Assembly (NCBI GenBank): GCA_013176395.1
Contig: JABMLP010000010.1
Span: forward strand, 1,550,001-1,614,000
DNA length: 64,000 bases
Direction of reading: 5' to 3'
From: Venturia oleaginea
Taxonomy: Eukaryota > Ascomycota > Dothideomycetes > Venturiales > Venturiaceae
Shown: positions 10,420-20,544 of the stretch, piece after piece
Layout: every line of letters starts with the position of its first letter
Numbering within the stretch: position 1 is the first letter of the stretch
Notes under the pieces: generated by a model
What the model was told of the DNA's origin: nothing
What the model saw: only the letters and a program-made list of their open reading frames with translations
Database searches by the model: none
Made by a program: the position numbers and the translations under genes

Positions 10420-11720
10420 TCGCCAAGCTGCTACAGTATTCACACCAACACCAAACCGGACCTCCCCCAAGCTGCTATCTTGCTGCAGAATCTCTTCAGC
10501 GGCATCAAGAATCTCCGACGATTTTGTTATCAGGTAGCAGCGGAGTCTAGGCTTCGCGCTGCTAGGCATTTCGTCACAAAACGTATCCCAGAGCTTCTAG
10601 CTACTATGAAACTGCAGATTCAGCAAAATCGACCTAAGACTTCTGGAAAGTCTCACGCCACCATTAAGTTTCGGAAGACCGTCGAAGACATATGTTCCAA
10701 GATTCAACGCTACGAGGCGAGGACTAAGCGTGAGAGAACCGGTTCTCTCCAAGGCAGAGTTGTCAGCAAGACTAACTCTGCACTCTCAAACTGGATTGAA
10801 CGTGGAATGAAAGAGGTCAACAGATGGGCTCACTGGCATTGGTCCACCTACAAATCTGCCTGCCTCCATGACGGCTGCCACTACACTCGTAGCCAAGGCA
10901 ACATTGATTGGAACGCCGACCTCGGATCTGAGATGCGGAAATATCTTGAGACCCCATGGACAGAAGTGACCGGAATTGCTGTCAATCCTCATGACACTTG
11001 TCTTTTGGCAGACGAGCTGCAGAGGGTTCACAACCAGATTCAAAGAATACCTTGGAGAAATCGTTCGCGCTACAAAGGCCAGAAAATGGACTGCAGTGCT
11101 CAGGCTAAATCCAAAGCTCCCGGCAGAATTTCGACACAATGTTAAACGCTGTAGAGAGAGAGGATGGAAAGTAAACTCGGGTCGCTCAAGGAGAATTTGT
11201 TCAAACAAGTCTGGTACGTTATCAACTCCCATCTTCATACTTCATAAACAGTAACTCACGATGCATAAGGACGTCCGACGCAGCGCAAGTGGCACTGGCA
11301 ACGCTTCATATCTACTGGATAATATGATCCCATTATATCGTATAGCAGGCCAAGAAAGAGGTATAGCCAATTTCTACTTGAAATCCAATGACCGCCCGAT
11401 TAACTTTCAGTAGGCAAAGACATGGCTGCTCGACAGCGCTACGTTGTCGAAGCTCGCATCGACAACGGAGCAGTCTACGAAGACACTACTCAGCAGATCA
11501 AGAACGGTCTCAACACTGCAATCAACATTTGCTTTTTGCAGCTCTTCGCTGATGCTTACGAGGAGCTCACTTGAATTCTTGAGCATCTGGATGTTTTGGA
11601 AGCGAGTATCCCCAAGCGTGACCCACACCGTGAAGCCGTCTTGACAAAAGCTTGGATTGACCTTGTCAATCTGGAGGAGACGCACAAGGGTGCTGTCCAA
11701 TCTGTTAGATTTACGATATG
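10420..11720 (+). pseudogene. Remnant of a SLIP-GC-like (dynamin-type) nuclear GTPase, C-terminal part
   Basis: The longest open piece (about 10500-11010) reads RLRAARHFVTKRIPELLATM ... WAHWHWSTYKSACLHDGCHY ... IDWNADLGSEMRKYLETPW. This matches the helical region after the GTPase domain in fungal SLIP-GC-like proteins, with the W-H-W-x-T-Y and D-W-N landmarks. The frame then breaks. A related helix (FKEYLGEIVRATKARKW) lies in another frame at about 11035-11095, and the terminal helical segment (ARQRYVVEARIDNGAVYEDT...) at about 11420-11715 contains an in-frame TGA at 11572. No G-domain (P-loop or G3/G4 motifs) is present upstream. I therefore read it as a 5'-truncated, frameshifted relic. Some breaks could be unrecognised introns, but the TGA and the missing GTPase domain argue against a working gene. 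The family assignment is from memory of its motifs. Confidence 0.5.
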
Positions 11721-13331
11721 AGAGCTTCCTATATGGCCTTACGGTTGGTATGGAGAGGGTCGTCTAACTGCCTGATTGTAATACGACATTGCGATGGCCA
11801 GAAAGGGTCGTTAATGCAATGTGATATCAGTCCAAAGTCGACAGAGCTTTTGGGACGTGGGCAGGGACGATTGGGAGTTGGAGATGGTTGACTGGCAGAG
11901 CGCACGGAAGGACTTATACATGCATTTCTGCTCACTCTATTCTTAGAGGTTATACGGTAGAAGTCAGCAGATAAAGGATTATACGTTCCACTTTCTGGTA
12001 AAGAAATTTTTCCGTCCATCCTGACGGCAATTCACAGCTTTGGTCGACACCTTCCATCTTCCAAGTCTACCAAGCACTCCCTTCTGCCTACCAAGCTCGA
12101 CTCACCTTGAACATAGATTCCTTCGTTCTCTATAACACTTTAAAGCCGACCCCTAGGATCAGCCATCACGCCTGTTCATCATACCAATGCGCCAAAAAGT
12201 ACAATGTCATCTCCAGATCCAGTACCAGTGCTTCCTCTCGATCGGCAGACCAAACACAACTATTCTAGCACAATATCACGAACTCAGTATCGAGAGATAT
12301 AAAAGTATGGACGACAGAATCCCAGAACCCCCCACTCATTCAAGCGAAAATAAATATTGGGCAAACCAAATGCAAGGATGAAGACCATGGTGGTCTTACA
12401 CTTGGACATAGCAGCCGGACACGGGAGGATCCATGCCGTGCTTCGTACGCGCAAGGCGTGGTCTACAAAATCAAGTGAATTTCAACAATTCAGCCTTTAG
12501 TATGGGAAATAGAGATTGTAGTTCGAAAGTGCGGGTTTCCAGGCGTTATTTCGTCTCAACACTACTAGGACCTCGATACTATCGGACTGACATGGACCAT
12601 GCGATACTTATCAACTCTCTTTTCGAGAGCGTCACCGACAATTCATGGAACGAAACTGAAAGATGAAGTATATTTTCTACCGAGGAAGTGGAAAGCGCGC
12701 TGGTACTATTTGACAGGGTCGGCGCTATAGACGGGCAAATTAGAGGTAGATCTCCTGTCTACCATTTCGTACAGTGTAACATGTTTGATCGGAGATTTAT
12801 CTCGGATTTGAATAGTCTTGGATCTCTCTTCATGGCACTGAAGACCTAGAAGTGAAATGATGTTAAGGGTAGCCCCAACACTTGCTAGGAAACAATGACT
12901 TATATGCCGTGATGCCTCATGTTCTTGCCAGCTGCCACTTATCTTCAACCTAGTTTTTAACTTGCCAATCTTCTCCATTCCGTCCAGAATTACAACTTCC
13001 CGGTGCTTGTCAGCGCCCTCATCATCGGCTTCATCACTCTGTACCCTCCAGTCATAGTCTTTGCCAGTTCGACCTTCTCGCGTGACTCTGTCTCCTCCCT
13101 GAGCATCTTGTGATTCTCATGAGACTGTCCACCTCATCCCTGTGCTTCGTTGCCCAAGAATCGATCATCTTCTTTGGAACATGTGACTATGGTATTGACA
13201 TTCGTCTCGGGAAAATGAAGACATATGTCTTCCTGAGGATTTGATCTGTCTCTGGTTTGAGGGTCGAGGATAATGTGCCTTCTAGGAGATGCCGCGAATG
13301 ACCATGGTAGTTGATGTCCTATAGAACATGC
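11721..13331. other. Gene-poor stretch
   Basis: Only short ORFs without family features (for example minus 12978-12706, 90 codons) are seen. It may contain further decayed gene or transposon material; nothing can be supported. Confidence 0.4.
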
Positions 13332-13635
13332 TCATTTGGGTGGGGTATGGTCGGCCATATTCGTGGTGTTTTCGACAGTTTGTAGCTTCTTGTATTTCTC
13401 TTCGAGAGTCTTCTGCATGTCGAAATCCAATTGACGTTCTCTTCTGATCCTTTGCTGTTCCATATCGCGAAGGACGCCGGCGTGCATTCCCTAATGGTTC
13501 ATGAGTATGGATTCAACCACCATCTAACTCTTGACGTACGGCTTTCTCGACTTTCTGGCCGTAGTGGACGAAGATTATGATTCCGAGTGCTGACAGGCTT
13601 GTTGCTGCCAGCGTGGCTTTCGAAGCTGTGGACAT
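13332..13635 (-). CDS. PET117: Cytochrome c oxidase assembly factor PET117
   Basis: Small mitochondrial inner-membrane assembly factor for complex IV; in yeast and man it couples heme A synthase function to COX assembly. Exon 1 is 13635-13540 and exon 2 13490-13332. The 49-nt intron (GTACGT...ATTAG) joins ...GQKVEKA to GMHAGVLRDMEQQR. The 84-residue product has the family layout: MSTASKATLAATSLSALG leading into one N-terminal hydrophobic helix (about residues 9-24), then the conserved MHAGV(L)RDMEQQ segment and a charged coiled-coil tail (RRERQLDFDMQKTLEEKYKK). Length and architecture match fungal Pet117. The start lies 186 bp from the divergent VMA10 start, so the two share a promoter region. 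Neither exon would be called by an ORF-length filter. Confidence 0.85.
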
Positions 13636-13820
13636 GTTGACTTGTGGAGTGAAGTTGTTGTCTGGTGGAGGAAGACGATGACCACCACATTTTTTGTTAG
13701 GGAGCGACTTTCGGGAAGCTTAAGCTTTGAGCTTCTCCAGCCACAATCTAGCTTTGGCAATTCGATTCTGGGATAACACCATCAACTCGACACATACAAA
13801 GGACTACACTCTCTTTCGCC

Positions 13821-14441
13821 ATGGTCAGTATAGTGATTGGTTCTAACCTTACTGAATTCAACAAAGCTAACTGCTCCCAGTCTGCTCAAAACTCAGCCGG
13901 TATCCAGACCCTCCTCGATGTTAGTGCCATACCATGACCCATCTACCAGATCGACGGAGCTCACATCATTTATAGGCGGAGCGGGAAGCCCAGAAGATTG
14001 TCCAAAGGGGTAATTCGATTCCTCCAAGCTATTTGAATACCTACTAATAGTGTCACAGCACGAGAATGTATGGACGATCCGCAGCCTAAATGCACGAACC
14101 CCCCCTCTAATCAGATATATACAGACAGGACAAAGCGTGTGAAGGAAGCCCGAGCAGAAGCACAAAAAGAAATAGACGAATACCGGAATCAAAAGGAGCA
14201 GGAGTTCAAGTCGTTTGAGAAAGAGGTACGCTGTCTTTGAGGGCAGGTGGTCAGAAAGCAGCACTAATGAGGACAACAGCACTCCAGCGGAAACAAGAAA
14301 ATGGAGGAAGACGCCAACAAGGACACTGAAAAAAAAATCTCGGAGATCCAAAGCACCGGCAAAGGAAAGGGCAAGAAGGTCGTGGATGATCTGCTCCAGG
14401 CAGTGATTGATGTCAAGCCTGAGGTACCAGAAGCAAGATAG
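13821..14441 (+). CDS. VMA10: V-type proton ATPase subunit G
   Basis: Peripheral-stalk subunit of the vacuolar H+-ATPase, pairing with subunit E to hold V1 to Vo. Six exons encode 115 residues: 13821-13823 (the ATG alone), 13881-13919, 13976-14009, 14059-14067 (9 nt), 14125-14225 and 14280-14441. Introns are 57, 56, 49, 57 and 54 nt. Splicing yields MSAQNSAGIQTLLDAEREAQ, then KIVQRAREYRTKRVKEARAE, a long basic/acidic coiled coil, and the C-terminal KVVDDLLQAVIDVKPEV, the classic subunit G pattern and length. The GREAQ..KIV/AREYR..VKEAR core is the conserved N-terminal half of the family. The tiny first and fourth exons are supported by phase and by the exact family sequence. It is divergent from PET117. 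Confidence 0.93.
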
Positions 14442-14863
14442 GGTGCGCAGATAGCTTTGAAGGTTACGAGGAAGGATATAAGCTGAGGACTTAGTTCCAG
14501 GCGGGCGGCTCTTTTCAATCATGCTCTCGGATGGTAGAAGCATTGTACAGTGTCCGTTGTGGGCATTTCATCTTGCGATTTGATGTGATATAGAGCAGCC
14601 AATTTATAATTATTGACGACGAGCCTTCTCTGCCTCTTCCTCATCAGTTCCGTTTCAACGAATTTGCAGAATCACGGCCATGGTTATTCAAGCAATTTTC
14701 TGTTGAAATCGTAAACCTACCTAGATCGCTAATGGGAGCCTCGACCTCCAACATTACATCACCAGCCAAACTTCCCAAAACTTTGGATCTGGCCTCAGAC
14801 GTTGTCACAAACCTCCTATCGCAATGGAATCATAACATAATACTTATTTTAAACCGATCGACG
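14442..14863. other. Intergenic VMA10-TGL2
   Basis: About 420 nt between two co-oriented genes. In-frame sequence upstream of 14864 is open, so an earlier ATG at 14732 is possible for the lipase, but it would mask the mitochondrial-type N-terminus. Nothing else is seen. Confidence 0.4.
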
Positions 14864-16540
14864 ATGAATGTCTTCACTCCGCGCATTCTCCGGTTGCCGA
14901 CCACTCTCCGGTTATCTCTCCTGTTTGTTCAACAAGGACAAAGATTAAAATTTTCATCAAGCAGTCGTCTAAGAGAAGATCCACGGATACAAGAGCTTGG
15001 AAAGATCATTAAAGATGAGTTTGCTGTGCTGCGCGAAGACTATGGTAAATCTGTCTTCGCTTTCTCCTGTCTCGGGTCATAGGCGTCAATAAACTAAAGC
15101 ACAGTTCCAAACGAACCAGATGAACTTTGTGCTACAAATCACAGCTAACTCGATCCGATTCAGAAGCACCTCGGAATCCGATAATTCTGGCCCACGGTCT
15201 TCTAGGATTCGACGAGCTGCATTTAGCAGGCCAAAGCCTCCCTGGCATTCAGTATTGGCGTGGCATTCGGGAAGCGCTTGCGCAAAAGAATATCGAAGTC
15301 ATCACAGCGACTGTTCCTGCCTCTGGTTCGATCGAGGCACGAGCTGCGAGATTGGCTGAAACCATTGCCGAAAAGGCTGGCGGCAAGAGTGTGAACATCG
15401 TCGCGTAAGCCAATAGCATCGAATCGATTTCTGCGGTATGGCAGAGCTAATACAAAAAAATAGGCATAGCATGGTATTATTGCTCGGATAGTTGGGGCTC
15501 AGAGCTAACTTCCCTAGGGGTTAGATCTCTGATCGTGAACTTAGTTTTGTTACTGATTTCGGATTTTAGAGGACTCGATGCGAGATACATGATCAGTCAG
15601 CTCAAGCCCGAGAATGTCAAGGTTCTCTCATTGACCACGATCGCAACGCCTCACAGAGGGTCTGCTTTTGCTGACCAAGTGTTCGAGCGCATTGGTCGTA
15701 AGTATTGCTAGCAGACTCATTCCTGAGCAATGTTCTAATTTTTCCCAGCCATATATACACCAAAGATGTATAAGATACTGGAGAAGTTCGGACTAGAGAC
15801 TGGCGCATTCTCCCAGCTAACAAGGAAGTATATGGCCGAAGAATTCAATCCTAAGACCCCGGATCTGGAGGGAGTCAAGTACGTCTTTGTCCTATTTTAT
15901 ACTTAGCTGGATGTAACTGTATAGATATTACTCTTACGGAGCTTCTCTGGAGCCTACTCGCTGGTCTGTATTCTGGTTGTCACACAGAATCATGAACGAA
16001 ATTGGAGACAAGCCAAATGACGGCCTCGTGAGGCAAGTTGAACAGCCTCTCAAGACATGGATGCTTTCTCACGTATTTTAGCGTACCCAGCAGCCAATGG
16101 GGCACATATAGAGGGACGCTGATCGGTGTTTCCCACCTCGACCTGATCAATTGGACAAACAGGCTGAAGTGGCTGTTTTGGTCACTTACAGGGACCAAGC
16201 AAAAGTGAGTCCATGTTCGATGTAGGGAATACATATTTGCTGATCTGGCAAGCTTTAACGCCGTCGCCTTCTATCTTGATATTGCCGGTAAGTGACGACT
16301 TTATGTCAATTCATAATCCCTCAACTCTCACGATCTATATCGATAAATTCCCAGCAATTTGATCAGTGAAATTGGAGGAAATTGATCGGTGTTGATATTT
16401 GGTTGTACAGCTCCGTACGAACGATACCGTCTAGATATCTTCAAGGTCATTGGGGCATTGAATTGATCAAGCTTGTTCGCCAGTTGTGACAGTCTGCTGC
16501 TAATGACGCCACAGATATGTTGGCAAAGGAGAAGCTGTGA
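14864..16540 (+). CDS. Mitochondrial triacylglycerol lipase, TGL2-like
   Basis: Alpha/beta-hydrolase related to yeast Tgl2, a mitochondrial tri/diacylglycerol lipase. The exons I can join are 14864-15044, 15167-15404, 15464-15473, 15518-15519 (2 nt), 15570-15697, 15749-15878, 15925-16032, 16082-16204, 16253-16287 and 16515-16540, totalling 981 nt (326 residues). The start gives a basic, Arg/Leu/Ser-rich presequence (MNVFTPRILRLPTTLRLSLL) expected for mitochondria. The oxyanion segment is PIILAHGLLGFDEL. The nucleophile elbow AHSMGGLDARYM is restored only with the 10-nt and 2-nt exons. The catalytic His region is GVSHLDLINWTNR. Intron 16033-16081 is GC-AG. The first intron (15045-15166) may instead be two introns around a 24-nt exon (about 15105-15128); both readings keep frame. 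Confidence 0.85.
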
Positions 16541-17031
16541 TGTCAGCTACGTGAAACACCGATTATCTTTCAACATTACGTGATAAAGCTTCGGGAAAAT
16601 CGCAGCCAGTTGCCATTGTTAGACGCGGCGTGTCTTGTTCGCGATAGGAAAGAAGGTTGGGTAGAGACTGCTCGGGGCATGTAACACTATGACTCTGTAA
16701 AATATAATCTATGACGGGAGAACTTCTCACTTAAGCGTTCCATGAAACGGCAAGATTCAGAACGCAGTTATTGACAGAAGATGTATGGCGTCGAGCGCTC
16801 GAACACGAATTATACACGTCAAGGTCGCGCCTCCTTATCGATAGTGTTGCTACGCAAGTGTCAGAAAACACAGCCCAGTAAACAAACCCGAGCCATCACC
16901 AACACCTCTCCTCGTCCTCAACTTCATCTCCTCCACAAAACTCTCATCAACCCGCATCCAGCTTTTACGAATCATACAATAAGTCAGAAAACAACTTACC
17001 AATACTCAACCACGCAAGAACCTTGATCACC
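16541..17031. other. Intergenic, promoter side of the E2 gene
   Basis: About 490 nt. The last 130 nt are CA-rich and lack G, like a fungal 5' UTR. No other feature is seen. Confidence 0.4.
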
Positions 17032-17621
17032 ATGGCCACATCAAACCAAGCTCCCACCGTGATTGCAACTCCTACACCACCTCCCAGCGCCCTCCAAAAC
17101 ACAGCCAATGTCTCCAAACGCCTACAAACCGAACTCATGTCCCTAATGATGTCTCCAACCCCCGGCATCAGCGCCTTCCCCAACGACGGAGATCTCCTAA
17201 ACTGGACGGCAACAATCTTAGGACCCTCCGAGACCCCGTACGAGAAACTCAGCCTCAAACTCAGCTTCGAGTTTCCGAGCAACTACCCTCTTGTCCCTCC
17301 AACTGTGCTTTTCAAGACTCCGATCTACCACCCAAACATCGACTTCAGCGGCCGGATCTGCTTGGATATTTTGAAGGATAAGTGGAGTGCCATTTACAAT
17401 GTGCAGAGTGTGCTGTTGAGTTTGCAGAGTTTGCTTGGGGAACCTAACAAGTGAGTTTAGATTCTTGGTTTAGGGGCCATGGTTTATTGTACTAATCTGT
17501 GGGTAGCTCGAGTCCTCTCAATGGTCAGGCTGCTGAACTATGGGATAATGATATGGAGGAGTTCAGGAAGCTGGTATTGGCTCGTCACCGAGATGTCGAG
17601 GATGAAAATACTGGCATGTGA
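17032..17621 (+). CDS. Ubiquitin-conjugating enzyme E2, UBE2C/UbcH10 type
   Basis: E2 that works with the anaphase-promoting complex to ubiquitinate mitotic cyclins and securin. There are two exons (17032-17450, 17507-17621) with a 56-nt intron; the phase-2 junction gives [17 protein letters not shown]. The product is 177 residues. An N-terminal extension of about 27 residues rich in Pro/Thr/Ala precedes the UBC fold, as in UBE2C. The UBC domain shows [40 protein letters not shown], the HPN motif at residues 100-102, and the catalytic cysteine at residue 110 (GRICLDIL), followed by [20 protein letters not shown]. The FP(N)DGDLLNW and [15 protein letters not shown] segments are characteristic of the UBE2C subfamily rather than Ubc4/5 or Ubc13. 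Confidence 0.93.
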
Positions 17622-20544
17622 GGAGTTTGGGATTGCGAAAGACATGATTGATTAGTTGTACGAGTTGGAGTGTGAAAGGCATTCGTTGGAGCAGGGGCGT
17701 TTGTCGACAATTGCTACACCCATTCATGGACGTATATGTTATAACGGGAGCGTAGATATGATGGACATGTGTCGGGCATGAACCAATCGTTGGATCCCTT
17801 ATATCTGTTGGGCTGTATTACATTTGCATCGGGACGGAGTCTGGTATCTCTAGCAGCAAGCAAACAAGAATTGAAGTTTGCTTTCATAGCATTATGATGG
17901 CTATACTGGGCTTGTTTCGGCTGAGTTTGCTCGTTTCCAAGAAACATAACACGTCCGACCTTTTGCAATGATGGAGACTTACCGACTCTGTTTAACGGAA
18001 GGCTATCGCTGTCAACAATAGCCTAGTATAGGATAATCCCAAGCGTTCTTCTTCCTCAGTTTGACGATCTCGGCTTCACTTCGATGGGAACATTCACCTA
18101 GAAATCTTTGCGATCGACATAAACAATGGAGCCACAGGGTTTCAAGAATAGACACCACGATAAAACCAAGGTTAGCTCCAACACGATTGTACAATATGAA
18201 TCTAGATAAGCTCCCTTGTTCCCAAATCAATGAGACGGAGAAGCCCAACAACCCAAAGCTACAATAGCTTCGAAAGGGGAGAAATCCGCATCTTTATCTC
18301 CCAATCGTGGCTCACGGAAAATAATCATCTACCTTCGCTCCTGAGATGGATGAGGAGCCCTGCATCAACCCCGGTTTTGTTTACCAACCTGCCGCATAGG
18401 GGACGCCTGTACTATAATTTCTGCTGGTGTCCGTACCTCGTCCCCATTTCCCTCGCACCTGCAGCTTAGAATTGCGGCAAAACTCGAATGGGTAAAAAAC
18501 AAAATGACGAGTTCTGCGGTAACGGCTGTGCGATGGGATCAGACGATGCAAATTCTCCGAAGGGAGATTTGCAACTGGAATTACTCAACGAGTTCCTAGG
18601 CTCGAGGGATGCCCTTGCATGGGATCCCGAGGATCGTGAGGTGTTGATGGGATGGATTGTGAAACGGGATTTTCCTTCTGCTGCTACCATGGATGTGTTG
18701 GAAGCTTACTTTACATCCCGAGGAGATGAGGGATGGTTTATTTGACACATTTGTGAAGACACTCGAGCGACAATCTTGTTGCTCGACCGGGCAAGTCGGC
18801 AAAGCAACAAGACAGCTGATGGCAGGCTGAATGGTGGTGGGCTGGCTGATGATACGCGTGGGATTGCCATGCCCTGGTCCCGAGGTCGCGGGATCTGGCA
18901 GATTTGTGGGAGACAGACATTCCCCCAGAAGCTCATCTTCATTCGATGAAGGATGGGAGAGGTTTCACACCCTTCTTCGAAACCGGATGGTCCACTTTCA
19001 TCACAAAGTTACCGAATGGCCAAACGTGTTTCGTTATTCAACATGGCCATCTCGGAATGGACCCCACATTGCCGAGAAGTTTTGGATGGTACGGAATCCC
19101 AATGGGATGGGATGCAGCAATAAGCAAACCGTTCGGGATTCATCGATCAACAATTCATCATCGGCCAATCTTTTGGTGCATGAAGACACAACATTATTAT
19201 TAGTCGTACGCCTAATTTACATCATGATGATTAGATTCAGGAACCCATACAGCCTGGAAGCACTTTAATTTCCCCACAAGCTCGAGACAGCTTTGTGGAG
19301 AGAGCGCTCGTTACGGCGAGATGAGCTTGCAGCGTTACTCCTGGAAAGAAAGATTCCAAAAACAGTTTTCTTGGATGGGGAACTGCGGTATCATGCAGGC
19401 AAGGCTTTTGGCGTGTGATGACGCTTGTGCTACTTCGCCCAGGACGCTTCTCCGATGACTGGTCATTGTGTCTATTTTCTGCAGTTGCACCACCTGCGCC
19501 TACTATGTATAACCCTCTAGGCGAGTGGTGACAATCCGTCACGAGGAACTGCTTAACCAATGGAAGTGGTAAGCGTCGTGTTTCGCTGGCAGACCTCATG
19601 CGAAACCTTTACGGAAAAGACGTTTTGCTGCCTTCCTTCGGGAATCATGAGCGCGACTGCTTTGCACCATCTAGATGAAGTGGGAAACTAGTCAAACCAG
19701 CATCGGGCATGTTGGCGAATGGTACAGGTGTGGAGATGCCTGTTGACGTTCCACGGCCACGGCCAGTTCTCAGGAACTGCCAGGTCCCTAGGAGTATCAC
19801 GTTCCGGGTCCCCAGGAGTATCACGTTCACAGGCAGGTGGAAATAAATAGTCAGCCCACCGACGAGCTGCTTTCTCAAGCCGGTGGGGGGGGGGGTCTGT
19901 TCCGGGGCCGAAGAATGGCCATCACGCTTACAGCAGAGCAAGGCAGCATGAGTGAGCCGTTTCTATACTGTAGCATTCGAGGAGGGGCAAAGAGCCAAAG
20001 ACAAAGACAAAGACAAAGCAAAGCCAAAGCCAAAGCCAAAGCCAAAGCCAAAGCCAAAGCCAAAGCCAAAGCCAAAGCCAAAGCCAAAGCCAAAGCCAAC
20101 GCCAAAGCCAACGGCTGGGCTTGAACTCTTGGAGCGAATATCCGTGCGAGCCAGAGCCAGTCCAAATCCAACAAAGCGTGCCGAGACAATCCTTGCACGC
20201 ATTCGACCGGCGGCGGTGACCCCAGCCCAGCCCAGTGCGATGGTCTCTCCGTCAGCCGTCCTGGTCCACCTGCATGCAGCACTGCCAGTGCCAACAACTC
20301 TTGGGCCTCATTGCCTCCAGCAGCTTCACCCTCTCAGTTTTCTCACGGCTTCTTCATTGTTTGCCTGTTGTCATCCGCTCGTCCGCCATTCTTTACTTAC
20401 CCACCCATATAGGAAGCACGTCCTAGGAATGCTATATACCACTTCCTAGCGTGCGGCCTCGAAAGACTGCTATTCAACGACTAAACACCTTACCCACCCT
20501 ACAACCTTTCAGCTCTTGCTGCAATTCGATTGCTCTTTTGAATC
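17622..20544. other. Gene-poor region, about 2.9 kb
   Basis: No recognisable gene. One 85-codon ORF (18488-18745, plus) has a protein-like composition (DPEDREVLMGWIVKRDFPSA) but no known domain and no obvious partner exon. A run of ten G at about 19886 and a hexanucleotide array (listed separately) lie near the ELL promoter. The overlapping frames around 18831-19268 look non-coding. Confidence 0.4.
19988..20113. repeat. Hexanucleotide array (GCCAAA)n
   Basis: About twenty copies of a 6-bp unit read GCCAAA or CAAAGC, with a few ACAAAG variants at the left end and AACGCC variants at the right. Because 6 is a multiple of 3, every frame stays open: plus frames read (KP)n or (AK)n, minus frames (FG)n or (AL)n. 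These are artefacts, not genes. Confidence 0.95.

Noticed and set aside
15400..15700. TGL2-like gene first read as a frameshifted pseudogene
   Set aside because: Two good introns separated by a 2-nt exon restore frame and the catalytic motif.
18488..18745. 85-codon ORF with protein-like composition
   Set aside because: No domain, no splice partner, no promoter signal; kept only as a note in the gap entry.
19875..20449. ORFs coding (FG)n, (KP)n, (AK)n or (AL)n, FG-nucleoporin-like
   Set aside because: Produced by the hexanucleotide array; identical openness in all frames shows an artefact.
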